The position numbers and the translations under genes are program-made. The notes beneath the pieces were generated by a model. It worked only from the letters and a program-made list of their open reading frames with translations. It ran no database searches and was not told the DNA's origin. Below, one piece after another: positions 5,999 through 15,170 of a stretch of DNA of 16,657 nt. The stretch is from Pseudomonadota bacterium (GTDB taxonomy: Bacteria; Pseudomonadota; Gammaproteobacteria; Steroidobacterales; Steroidobacteraceae): contig JAKAFQ010000028.1 of assembly GCA_021817875.1 (NCBI GenBank), positions 1 through 16,657 of the forward strand, read 5' to 3'. Within the stretch, counting starts at the first letter, position 1. Every line of letters starts with the position of its first letter.

Positions 5999-8900
5999 AT
6001 GGCCAAGCTCGACCCACAGATAGTCGCGCATCTTGAGTGGTTGGGCTTTGTGCGCCCCACAGGGCTCGTCGTGTCAGCCCCAGCGCTCGTGCGGGCTGGC
6101 GCCATCCTCGGGCAGCGTGATGCCGAGGGTCAGCGATTGCTGCGATCCGCACTTGGCGCAGATGCGAATGCGATCCGAGAACCGTCGGCACCGTACGGAT
6201 CGAGCCCTGATCCAGAGCTCAAGATCACCGACTTCCGGAACTTCGCAAGCAGTGTGCTCGGCTGGCGCTTTTCATCGAAGGGATATGCCGGTACACCCGA
6301 GTCACCTATTCCGCCGGAACTCGAGGTGGTGCTCCCGGATGGGGCGGGAACGCTGCGACCACACTACGCGGTCCGGGAACCCGATCCGCAAAACGGCGCC
6401 TCTCCCTGGCAGCTCCTTGTCACAGTGATTGAAGGCTGTGAGGACCTTGATCAGGACGGTGGCGATCGTCTCGGTCTCTCGCCCCATTCGCGCATGGAGC
6501 GACTGCTCCGCCAAACAGGCGTCGCCGCGGGACTGCTCGTTAACGGTGAGACGCTGCGTCTCATCTCGGCGCCCTATGGAGAATCGTCGGGGTGGCTCGA
6601 CTTTCGCGTCGCGGACATGGTGCAGACGGCGGGACGTCCGATCGTGGCGGCGCTGCGCCTGCTGCTCAATGAGCGGTGCCTGCTGGCACTTCCACGCCCG
6701 CAGCGGCTTGCCGCGCTGCTTGCCGACAGCCGGAGATTTCAGAACGAGGTATCAGAGAAGCTCGCCGAGCAGGTTTTGCACGCCCTCTATGAGCTGCTGC
6801 GAGGCTTTCAAGCGGCACACGATGCGACGCAGGGAGCTCTGCTGCGAGAAGTCCTTGCCGAGCATCCCGACGAGGTCTACCGGGCGCTCCTGACCGTCAT
6901 TCTGCGATTGGTCTTTCTGCTCTATGCCGAAGAGCGGGACATGCTGCCGCAGGATGAAACATTTCTGCGTTCCTACTCACTGGCGGGTCTCCATGAGCGG
7001 CTGCGCGAGGATGCCGCGCTGTATCCGGACACGATGGATCAGCGCTACGGCGCCTGGGCACAGCTCGTTGCGCTCTTTCGAATGATCTATGACGGTGCCG
7101 AGGCGCAAGGAATGTGCCTGCCGCCGCGCCACGGGGTGCTGTTCGACCCGAATCGCTTTCCTTTCCTCGAGGGAAGAAGATACGGGAGTGCGCCGCAGGC
7201 GCCCGAGCGTATCGAGCCGCCGTTGGTACCCGATGGCACGATATACCGCGCGCTCGAGAAACTCCTCGTCCTCGACGGTGAGCGGATTTCTTACCGTGCT
7301 TTGGATGTGGAACAGATCGGATCGGTCTACGAGACCATGATGGGGTTCCGGCTGGAGACCACCACCGGCTGCTCCGTGGCGATCAAGTCGGATAAAAAGC
7401 AGGGCGCGCCGACGGCGCTCAATCTCGAGGAGCTGCTTGCGGAGCGAGGATCCGAGCGTGCCAAGAGGGTCCAGGAATGGACTGATCGAAAGCTGACTGA
7501 CCGGGTCAAGAAGACCGTCAGCGACGCGGAGAGCCTCGAGGCGCTCCACGCGGCACTCTTGCCCGTCATCGATCAAGCTGCAACGCCCGACTGGGTGTCG
7601 CGCGGAGCGATGGTGCTGCAGCCGAGTGAGGCACGCAGGCGCTCGGGTTCACACTACACCCCGCGTGAGTTGACGTCGCCGATCGTGCGGACGACGTTCG
7701 ACCCGATCCTCGCCGCGCTACAAGGCACGGAGGGCAAGCCGCCGAAGCCGGAGGCGATTCTCGACCTCAAGTGCTGTGATCCCGCGATGGGATCGGGCGC
7801 CTTCCTCGTCGAGGCTTGCCGTTACTTGGGCGATGCGCTACTCGAGTCCTGGCGGGTGCATGGTGGAATGCCATCTATTCCCCCCGATGAGAATGAGGTC
7901 ATCTTCGCGCGCAGGCTCATCGCGCAGCGCTGTCTCTATGGCGTCGATCGCAATCCGGTAGCCGTGGATCTTGCCAAGATGTCGCTGTGGCTCGCGACAC
8001 TGGCTAAGGACCATCCACTCACGTTTGTCGATCATGCGTTGCGGCATGGGGATTCGCTCGTGGGGCTGACCCGCAGGCAGATCGAGAACTTCCATTGGGA
8101 AACGAGCGTCACGTATGACAGTCCATTCCGGGCCAAGCTCCGGGAGCACGTAGAGAAGGTCGCAAGACTTCGTCAGCAGATTCGGGACGCGGATGACAGT
8201 GTGCCGGACGAGGTGCGTCGGGCGCTCTGGTCGCAAGCGCAGCATGAACTCGAGAATGTACGATTCTTCGGCGATCTCGCTATTGCGGCGTTTTTCGATG
8301 CGGCGAAGCCGAAGGACCGGGAGCGCAAACGCCTCGAGTATGTGAATGCAATCGAACGCCAGCAGGCGGAGGATCTCCGGGAAGTACTTCAAGCACGCCG
8401 CCAGGCCGATCCACCGTTCGCGCCGTTTCACTGGGAGATTGAATTTCCGGAGGTGTTCGAGCGGAAAAATCGGGGGTTTGATGCGTTTGTGGGGAATCCA
8501 CCGTTCGGAGGTCACGTATCGCTAGCGAGCGGCAACTTGGCAAGATACCCAGACTGGCTTCGTAACGAACATCCGGATTCCACGGGAAAGTGCGATCTTG
8601 TTGCACACTTCTTTCGCCGTGTATTCGCTCTACTGCGTGCAGGCGGAGCGTTCGGCCTCATCGCCACCAATACCATCGCCCAAGGAGATACCCGCGCGAG
8701 CGGTCTGCGCTGGATCTGTGAACACGACGGTGAAATATTTGCCGCGCGCCGCCGGGTAAAGTGGCCAGGCATGGCGGCCGTAGTAGTGTGTGTGGTCCAT
8801 GTCATGAAGGGTCGCTTTGAGGGCATGAAGCGACTCGATGGACTTGTCGTTGAACGGATTACGGCCTTTTTGTTTCACCGCGGCGGAAATAATGATCCGG

Positions 8901-10000
8901 CACGATTGAGGGTGAATGCTGGAAAGAGCTTCCAGGGCAGCATCGTGCTCGGAATGGGATTCACCTTCGACGATACCGACGCAAACGGTATTGCGACACC
9001 GATCGCCGAAATGCGCCGACTCATCGCAGGGCATCCGCGCAATCAAGAGGTGATCTTCCCGTATATCGGTGGCGAGGAGGTCAACACCAGCCCGACGCAC
9101 GCGTATCATCGGTATGTCATCAACTTTGGCGAACGAAGTGAGGATGAATGCCGCCAGCGGTGGCAGGATTTAATGGCATTAGTCGAAGGTAAAGTGCGCC
9201 CGGCTAGAAACAGGTCAAGCCGAAGCAGCAAGTCGACGCATGGATTGCGGGCGAGTGTCTGGTGGCAGCATTATCATCAAGCGAAGGATCTCTACCAGGC
9301 CATCACTGGCCTGGAGCGGGTGCTGGTGATTTCGCGCGTGGGCCTGCAGGCCGCATTCACGTTTCTGTCGGCGGACATGGTTTTCTCTGAACAATTGATT
9401 GTGTTTGCACTGTCTGCGAACGCGGCTTTCTGCGCCCTTCAGTCCCGTCCGCACGAAATCTGGGCCCGGTTCTTCGGGTCCTCGCTGGAAGATGATCTTC
9501 GCTACACCCCCTCCGACTGCTTCGCGACTTTCCCGTTTCCCGAGAAATCGAAATCTGACCCAACGCTCGAATCAGCCGGACGGGCGTATTGCGAATTCCG
9601 TGCCGCGCTCATGGTGCGCAACAACGAAGGCTTGACGAAGACCTACAACCACTTCCACGACCCCGAGGAGCGTGACTCGGATATCCTCAAGCTCCGCGAT
9701 CTGCACGCTGCGATGGATCGCGCCGTTCTGGATGCCTATGGGTGGCGGGATATTCCAACTCGGTGCGAGTTTCTCCTCGACTACGAGATCGACGAGGTGG
9801 AATGGGGCGATAAGAAGAAGCCGTATCGCTATCGGTGGCCCGATGAGGTTCGGGATGAAGTGCTCGCACGGCTTCTTGAGCTCAATGCAGAGCGAGCGCG
9901 GGCGGAAGCGCTTGCTGGTGAAACTGGAGGCAAGCGGGGTCGTAAGCGGGATTCGGATGCCCCAGCTCTCGCGCCGAGCACAAAGGATCTTTTCTCATGA
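5999..10000 (+). CDS. drmMI: DISARM class 1 adenine-N6 DNA methyltransferase DrmMI
   Basis: This is a 1,333-residue gamma-type adenine methylase. Motif I (SAM binding) is DPAMGSGAF at 594-602 and the catalytic motif IV is NPPF at 833-836. A charged helical insert (about 706-800) separates them. The C-terminal third (about 840-1290) resembles the target-recognition region of type IIG/IIL enzymes and BREX PglX, with an RYTPSDCFATFPFPE-like segment near 1165-1180. The N-terminal approx. 220 residues look like the nuclease position of those enzymes. However, the expected PD...ExK signature is replaced (P121-H122-Y123 and L140-V-T142-V-I144), so cleavage activity is doubtful. In DISARM the protein marks host DNA so that it is spared. 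Start: ATG 5999, 4 bases after the drmD stop, with GGAGAG at 5982-5987. The stop overlaps drmA by ATGA. GC falls by about ten points within the recognition region. Confidence 0.9.
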   Translation: MAKLDPQIVAHLEWLGFVRPTGLVVSAPALVRAGAILGQRDAEGQRLLRSALGADANAIREPSAPYGSSPDPELKITDFRNFASSVLGWRFSSKGYAGTPESPIPPELEVVLPDGAGTLRPHYAVREPDPQNGASPWQLLVTVIEGCEDLDQDGGDRLGLSPHSRMERLLRQTGVAAGLLVNGETLRLISAPYGESSGWLDFRVADMVQTAGRPIVAALRLLLNERCLLALPRPQRLAALLADSRRFQNEVSEKLAEQVLHALYELLRGFQAAHDATQGALLREVLAEHPDEVYRALLTVILRLVFLLYAEERDMLPQDETFLRSYSLAGLHERLREDAALYPDTMDQRYGAWAQLVALFRMIYDGAEAQGMCLPPRHGVLFDPNRFPFLEGRRYGSAPQAPERIEPPLVPDGTIYRALEKLLVLDGERISYRALDVEQIGSVYETMMGFRLETTTGCSVAIKSDKKQGAPTALNLEELLAERGSERAKRVQEWTDRKLTDRVKKTVSDAESLEALHAALLPVIDQAATPDWVSRGAMVLQPSEARRRSGSHYTPRELTSPIVRTTFDPILAALQGTEGKPPKPEAILDLKCCDPAMGSGAFLVEACRYLGDALLESWRVHGGMPSIPPDENEVIFARRLIAQRCLYGVDRNPVAVDLAKMSLWLATLAKDHPLTFVDHALRHGDSLVGLTRRQIENFHWETSVTYDSPFRAKLREHVEKVARLRQQIRDADDSVPDEVRRALWSQAQHELENVRFFGDLAIAAFFDAAKPKDRERKRLEYVNAIERQQAEDLREVLQARRQADPPFAPFHWEIEFPEVFERKNRGFDAFVGNPPFGGHVSLASGNLARYPDWLRNEHPDSTGKCDLVAHFFRRVFALLRAGGAFGLIATNTIAQGDTRASGLRWICEHDGEIFAARRRVKWPGMAAVVVCVVHVMKGRFEGMKRLDGLVVERITAFLFHRGGNNDPARLRVNAGKSFQGSIVLGMGFTFDDTDANGIATPIAEMRRLIAGHPRNQEVIFPYIGGEEVNTSPTHAYHRYVINFGERSEDECRQRWQDLMALVEGKVRPARNRSSRSSKSTHGLRASVWWQHYHQAKDLYQAITGLERVLVISRVGLQAAFTFLSADMVFSEQLIVFALSANAAFCALQSRPHEIWARFFGSSLEDDLRYTPSDCFATFPFPEKSKSDPTLESAGRAYCEFRAALMVRNNEGLTKTYNHFHDPEERDSDILKLRDLHAAMDRAVLDAYGWRDIPTRCEFLLDYEIDEVEWGDKKKPYRYRWPDEVRDEVLARLLELNAERARAEALAGETGGKRGRKRDSDAPALAPSTKDLFS

Positions 10001-13000
10001 TGACGTCCGCGGAAGTACGCCAGCGTCTCATCGAAGCCCTGGGACTCGATCTCGTCGGTCCCGGAAGCGGGCATCCGCTCGCGACCGAGCGTCTGCGTCG
10101 CAGGGAACGGCCGTCGAACTGGTATCTGACGGGCTTTCTGATTCCCTCAGGTATGCCACCGGAGCAGAGTGCCGATGCGGATGAGAACGACGACTTCGAT
10201 CTCGTTCCGCAATCCCCGGGGCTTCCCGAGGAATCGAACGACGAGCGAAAGGCGGCCAAGAAGGGCTATTTCCCCTCTTCCATGGGGTTGAGCTTTCTCG
10301 TTCCCCAAGACGCTCGAGAGCTTACGGTCACGGTGCGGTGGGGCGACTACGTGCCCGCGGAAATTCCGGGGGATGACGGCAAACCGATTCCGGTGTGGCA
10401 GCGAACGCCGCGCGAAGAGACCGTTTCGGTGCGTCTCGGCGGGGGAAAGGATCTGGCCACTCACAAGGTTCCGAACTCTGGTGGGCTCGAGCTCGAAGTG
10501 GTCGAGCGGATCATCACGGCGGATGATCTGGTCTCAAGGCTTCCGGCAGGGACACGCTCGGTGTCCGTTTTCCTCGTCAATCGCCGCACCCCGGATGAGG
10601 CAAATCCCGACACCGCCTATGCGTTTCAGGCGGAGATCGAAGCGCGGTGCGAACAGCCCTTCGTTCCGCGACCGGACCTGCGCGGCGCGCTTGCTGCCGA
10701 GTGGGACGAGCGGGTGGCGGACCTGCACTACGCGGGTACCCCAGAGTATGCGACGGGACACGGGATTTCGGCCGAATGGGAGCTCATCGATGGCACCTGC
10801 CGCGTGCTGCGGACTGCATGGATCCCCCTCGCCGCTGTCGAGAAGACCGAGACGGTCGATGTCGTCGGCGTTGAGCTTACGATGGAGACCCTGGGAGGTC
10901 TCGCGGACAGCGCGACCGTTCGGTCGGCGCTCATGCCGCTCGTCGATCAATACCGATCCTGGATCGAAGGACAGCGTGCCGGCATCGTCTCGTTGTCCAA
11001 GGGACAGCGGGAGACAGCCGAGGAGCTGCTGAGGCTTGCCGGGCTCGCCGCGACGCGCATCGAGTCCGGGATTGTCGCGCTCGCGGCTGATACGGATGCG
11101 CTCGATGCCTTTCGCGTCGCCAATCGCGCAGTCGCGCGAGCACTGCGTCAACGCCTCGGTACAAAATCTCCGCGCTGGCGCGTCTTTCAGCTTGCGTTCC
11201 TGCTGCTCAATCTCCCCGGCCTGGTCGATCCGAGCGATCCGAACCGCGACACGGTCGACCTGCTCTTCTTCCCGACCGGCGGCGGCAAGACAGAGGCCTA
11301 TCTCGGTCTTGCGGCCTTCGCGATGGTCTTGCGCCGCTTGCGGCATCCGGGGGATAACGGTCTCGGCGGTGCCGGCGTGAGCGTGATCATGCGCTACACG
11401 CTGCGGCTCCTGACGCTCGATCAGCTCGGACGCGCCGCCGGACTCATGTGCGCGCTCGAGCTCGAGCGCGAGAGCAATCCGGCCCGATATGGCGACTGGC
11501 CGTTTGAGATCGGACTCTGGGTCGGCAAGGCCGCCACCCCGAACGCTCTCGGCCACAAAGGCGATAAACGAACCGACACCGCGCGCACCAAAGTCCGGCA
11601 GTTCAAGGCCGACCCCAAAGGTAAGCCCATCCCGATCCCGCTCGAGACCTGTCCGTGGTGTGGGACGCGCTTCGCGGATACTTCGTTTGCGCTGCTGCCG
11701 ACCGATGATCAGCCGCGCGAGCTGCGCATCGTGTGCGCGAACTTCGAATGCGATTTCTCGCGCGACCGGGCGCTGCCGGTCGTGGCGGTGGATGAGCCGC
11801 TCTATCGCCGGCTGCCGGCGTTCCTCATCGCGACTGTCGACAAATTCGCCTCTCTACCCTGGGTAGGTGAATCCGGAATGCTGCTCGGGGGCGCGGAACG
11901 TCACGATGCGAGTGGGTTCTACGGTGCTGCCGATCCGGGCAAGGGCAAGCGCCTCGCAGAGCCCCTGCCGCCGCCCGATCTCATCATCCAGGATGAACTT
12001 CATTTGATCTCAGGCCCGCTTGGCACGATGGCGGGTCTCTATGAGGCGGCCATCGAAGCCCTTGGCGTGCGTAGACTCGGGGAACGCGCGGTACGGCCGA
12101 AGATCGTCGCCTCGACCGCGACCGTCCGCCGCGCTCAGGATCAGATTCAAGCGCTCTTCGCACGCGCGATCACCCAGATTTTTCCACCACCAGGGCCGGA
12201 TCGACGCGATGCGTTCTTTGCCCATATCCGACCGGTAGCCGAGGTCGCACCGCGTCTTTACCTCGGTATCGCTGCGCAGGGGCGCAACCCGAAAGTCGTC
12301 ATGCGACGCGCGCTGCTTGCGCTCATGGGGACTGCCGAGCGTTGCTATCGGGAGGCCGGCGGGCATAAGAATGCACAGAATCCGGCCGACCCCTACATGA
12401 CCGTGCTCGGCTACTTCAACGCGCTGCGCGAGCTCGGCAGCGCCCGGCGCATTCTGGAGGAGGAAGTCCAGAACACGTTGAAGCACAATGGTTCGCGGAA
12501 GCGCGTTGGGGAGGCGATCGGGCTATTCCAGGACCGCAAGACATTCTCGGAGGTGCTCGAACTCACCTCCCGCGTCTCCACCGACAAAGTGTCCGAAGCT
12601 CGCCGGCGCCTCGAGGAGCCCTATCACCGGATCGATCAGCGGGTCGATTGTGCGATTGCGACCAATATGATCTCCGTCGGTCTCGATATTCCGCGGCTGG
12701 GTCTCATGGTGGTGCTCGGGCAGCCAAAGACTCACGCCGAGTACATCCAGGCGACGAGTCGTGTCGGTCGCGACGATCAGCGACCGGGACTGGTGATCAC
12801 GCTGCTCAATATCCACAAGCCGCGCGATCGCTCGCACTACGAACGCTTCCGTCATTACCACGAGACGTTCTACCGGGCGGTTGAGGCAGGCAGTGTCACG
12901 CCGTTCTCGGCGCGTGCGCTCGATCGCGGGTTTGCTGGAGCGCTGGTGGCCTTCGCCCGGCACGCCGAGCCAGCGCTGACGCCTCCGCGTGGAGCTGAGC

Positions 13001-13371
13001 AGATTGGCGCCGTCCGTGCCGACCTAGAGCGCCGGCTGCTCGAGACGTTCCTAGAGCGGGTTCGTCAGCAACCTCTCGGGGATGAGGCTGAGCGCGAGGA
13101 ACGGCTGCGAAGTGTCCAGAATCGCATCGTCGACCTGCTGGATGCCTGGCAGACAATCTTCGAGGACTTCCGGGCCGCGGGTGTCGCGATGCAGTACCAG
13201 AAGTACGAGTTGCCTCAGCCTCGCCCGCTCCTGAGGGAGATGCTCGACACGGACTTTGATCTTGAAGTTAAGCGAAAATTCCGCGTCAACCGCTCGTTAC
13301 GTGACGTCGAGCCCGAGGTGAATCTCTACCTCAAGGACCTTGCCGGCTCAGAAGTGGAGGACAGCGAATGA
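9997..13371 (+). CDS. drmA: DISARM helicase DrmA
   Basis: DrmA is a superfamily 2 helicase and, with DrmB, the core of all DISARM classes; in the studied class 2 system the DrmA-DrmB complex loads on DNA with a free 5' single strand. Visible motifs: Walker A PTGGGKTE at 426-433, motif II DELH at 666-669, motif III ASTAT at 705-709, motif V region TNMISVGLDI at 889-898, and motif VI QATSRVGR at 918-925. A zinc ribbon is inserted between motifs I and II (C552-P-W-C555 and C580-x4-C585). The N-terminal approx. 400 residues are a family-specific region without a motif I can name. At 1,124 residues it is slightly shorter than some homologues but has no missing motif. The start ATG overlaps the drmMI stop (ATGATG, so M1 or M2 are both possible), and the end overlaps drmB by ATGA, implying coupled synthesis. 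Confidence 0.94.
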   Translation: MMTSAEVRQRLIEALGLDLVGPGSGHPLATERLRRRERPSNWYLTGFLIPSGMPPEQSADADENDDFDLVPQSPGLPEESNDERKAAKKGYFPSSMGLSFLVPQDARELTVTVRWGDYVPAEIPGDDGKPIPVWQRTPREETVSVRLGGGKDLATHKVPNSGGLELEVVERIITADDLVSRLPAGTRSVSVFLVNRRTPDEANPDTAYAFQAEIEARCEQPFVPRPDLRGALAAEWDERVADLHYAGTPEYATGHGISAEWELIDGTCRVLRTAWIPLAAVEKTETVDVVGVELTMETLGGLADSATVRSALMPLVDQYRSWIEGQRAGIVSLSKGQRETAEELLRLAGLAATRIESGIVALAADTDALDAFRVANRAVARALRQRLGTKSPRWRVFQLAFLLLNLPGLVDPSDPNRDTVDLLFFPTGGGKTEAYLGLAAFAMVLRRLRHPGDNGLGGAGVSVIMRYTLRLLTLDQLGRAAGLMCALELERESNPARYGDWPFEIGLWVGKAATPNALGHKGDKRTDTARTKVRQFKADPKGKPIPIPLETCPWCGTRFADTSFALLPTDDQPRELRIVCANFECDFSRDRALPVVAVDEPLYRRLPAFLIATVDKFASLPWVGESGMLLGGAERHDASGFYGAADPGKGKRLAEPLPPPDLIIQDELHLISGPLGTMAGLYEAAIEALGVRRLGERAVRPKIVASTATVRRAQDQIQALFARAITQIFPPPGPDRRDAFFAHIRPVAEVAPRLYLGIAAQGRNPKVVMRRALLALMGTAERCYREAGGHKNAQNPADPYMTVLGYFNALRELGSARRILEEEVQNTLKHNGSRKRVGEAIGLFQDRKTFSEVLELTSRVSTDKVSEARRRLEEPYHRIDQRVDCAIATNMISVGLDIPRLGLMVVLGQPKTHAEYIQATSRVGRDDQRPGLVITLLNIHKPRDRSHYERFRHYHETFYRAVEAGSVTPFSARALDRGFAGALVAFARHAEPALTPPRGAEQIGAVRADLERRLLETFLERVRQQPLGDEAEREERLRSVQNRIVDLLDAWQTIFEDFRAAGVAMQYQKYELPQPRPLLREMLDTDFDLEVKRKFRVNRSLRDVEPEVNLYLKDLAGSEVEDSE

Positions 13372-15170
13372 GCCGCAAAGCGCACGGGACGTTACGACGC
13401 AGCCAGATCATCACGACCTATGGTCCGGGGGCGCTGATTGACCTCCCGAAGCACTCCGCCATCGTGGGCGGACTAGAAACCTGGCCAAAGCCGCATGAGC
13501 TCGAAGAGATTGTCGAGCCGCGGCTGTCGCAGAAGCTCACGATCATGACCGGAGTTCCCGCGCCAAGGCTGTACGCGCCTCCCGCAGAACCAAGCGACCC
13601 ACGCGAAACCGCGCGCGGTATCCGAGCGTGGCGCTTTCCGGAATGGTTCGTCGTCAAGGACGAGGGTGGGGGCGAGGATCGCCAGGGCTCACGGCGGCTC
13701 GTTCACCGCAAGGCGCTCGATGAAAAAGGCCGCTTCGAGGGACGCGGAGTGGTCGCGACCCGCTTTGTGCGGGCATGCCCTAGGGGGCATGTGGATGATC
13801 TCAATTGGCAATTTTTCGTTCACGGCGCGCATGGAGCCAATCCTCAGTGCTCGCGTCAGCTTTGGCTCGATGAGCGCGGGACGAGCGGCGATCTTGCTGA
13901 CCTCGTGGTGCGATGCGAGTGCGGCCAGCAGCGCAGCCTTTATGAGGCAACGCAGCTTGAGCTGAGGCCCCTCGGCACCTGCCGCGGCGCTCGCCCCTGG
14001 CTCGGACGGAATACGAACGAGGATTGCGATCAGCCAAGCCGGTTGCTGGTGCGCACCGCATCCAATGCCTATTTCCCGCAGGCCGTGAGTGTCTTGTCGC
14101 TTCCGGATCACCGCAATGTCATCGATTCTGTGATTGGGACGCTATGGGATGACCTTCAAATCGTCGAGGACGCGGCTGATCTGAAGCTACTCAAGAAGAA
14201 GCCAAAAATCGCCGCGGCGCTCGCTGCGTTCAGTGATGAGGAGATTCTCGAAGCAATTCACGCGAGGAAGCATGGAGCGGGGGATGAGCGTCCGGTGAAG
14301 CTGGTCGAGCTCGATGCGCTCCTCGCCGCTCCGGAAGGCTTCGGGGATGACGTGCCGATCGATCCCAATTTCCACGCTCGCCGGCTTCCCGAGCGGACCT
14401 GGCGCCGAACGAGGATTTGCGATGGCATCGACGCCGTGACCCAGCTGCACCGATTGCGCGAGGTCATGGCACTCGTCGGTTTCACCCGTCTCGAGGCGGT
14501 GATGCCCGATATCAATGGCGAATACGAGACCGACGTTAAACGGGCTCAGATCGCCATCGAACCCGCATGGTTTCCGGCGAACGAGAACCGCGGAGAAGGT
14601 CTTTTCCTGCAGCTCAAGGCCGATGCCATCAAGGCATGGCTGGAACGATCCGAGGTCCACAAGCGACTGGACGGCCTCGCCAAGGGGCACGCGCGGTGGG
14701 CCGATGAGAGAAAGAACAAGCGGCTGTTCCCGGGTGGCCCGTACGTGCTGCTGCACACGCTGTCGCACTTGCTGATCCAATCGCTTTCCCTACGCTGCGG
14801 GTATCCGGCGAGCTCATTGCGAGAGCGCATCTATGTGGATCCGGAAGATCGGCGATATGGGATCCTCCTCTACACGGCGAGCTCTGACGCTGAGGGTACG
14901 CTCGGCGGGTTGGTGCAGCAGGCCCGGCATTTCGAAGACCACCTGTCGCAGGCGCTTCGCACCGCCGCGCTGTGCTCGAACGATCCGGTCTGTGCTCAAC
15001 ACGCCCCCGGCAGCAGCATGGAAGGGCGCTGGCTGCACGGCGCCGCCTGCCACGGCTGTGCGCTCGTCGCCGAAACATCCTGCGAGATGCGCAATGACTA
15101 CCTCGACCGGGCGCTCGTCGTTCCGGTCCTCGGAATGCCGGGAGCCGCGTTCTTTCGGGGCATCGAATGA
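13368..15170 (+). CDS. drmB: DISARM DUF1998 zinc-binding protein DrmB
   Basis: DrmB partners DrmA and carries the DUF1998 domain. The N-terminus has the family-typical RRSQIITTYGPGALIDLP opening (about residues 10-27). A first cysteine/histidine cluster includes C137-P-R-G-H141 and C183-E-C185-G, a likely zinc site. The C-terminal DUF1998 part shows H463-T-L-S-H467, then an RERIYVDPEDRRYGILLYT-like strand region. A second set of cysteines follows (C536, C542, C561-H-G-C564, C572) and a final NDYLDRAL helix. DUF1998 normally sits at the end of helicases; here it is a separate 600-residue protein encoded next to its helicase, as in DISARM. Both ends overlap neighbours by four bases (ATGA with drmA and drmC). 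No transmembrane or signal sequence is seen, so it is cytoplasmic. Confidence 0.93.
   Translation: MSRKAHGTLRRSQIITTYGPGALIDLPKHSAIVGGLETWPKPHELEEIVEPRLSQKLTIMTGVPAPRLYAPPAEPSDPRETARGIRAWRFPEWFVVKDEGGGEDRQGSRRLVHRKALDEKGRFEGRGVVATRFVRACPRGHVDDLNWQFFVHGAHGANPQCSRQLWLDERGTSGDLADLVVRCECGQQRSLYEATQLELRPLGTCRGARPWLGRNTNEDCDQPSRLLVRTASNAYFPQAVSVLSLPDHRNVIDSVIGTLWDDLQIVEDAADLKLLKKKPKIAAALAAFSDEEILEAIHARKHGAGDERPVKLVELDALLAAPEGFGDDVPIDPNFHARRLPERTWRRTRICDGIDAVTQLHRLREVMALVGFTRLEAVMPDINGEYETDVKRAQIAIEPAWFPANENRGEGLFLQLKADAIKAWLERSEVHKRLDGLAKGHARWADERKNKRLFPGGPYVLLHTLSHLLIQSLSLRCGYPASSLRERIYVDPEDRRYGILLYTASSDAEGTLGGLVQQARHFEDHLSQALRTAALCSNDPVCAQHAPGSSMEGRWLHGAACHGCALVAETSCEMRNDYLDRALVVPVLGMPGAAFFRGIE

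Noticed and set aside
4282..6105. 607-codon open frame on the - strand
   Set aside because: It is the reverse-strand shadow of drmD in GC-rich DNA; the + strand carries all SNF2 motifs, and the - product has no recognisable domain.
10534..11556. 340-codon - strand open frame
   Set aside because: It is antisense to drmA, overlapping the Walker A region; composition is typical of a high-GC shadow frame.
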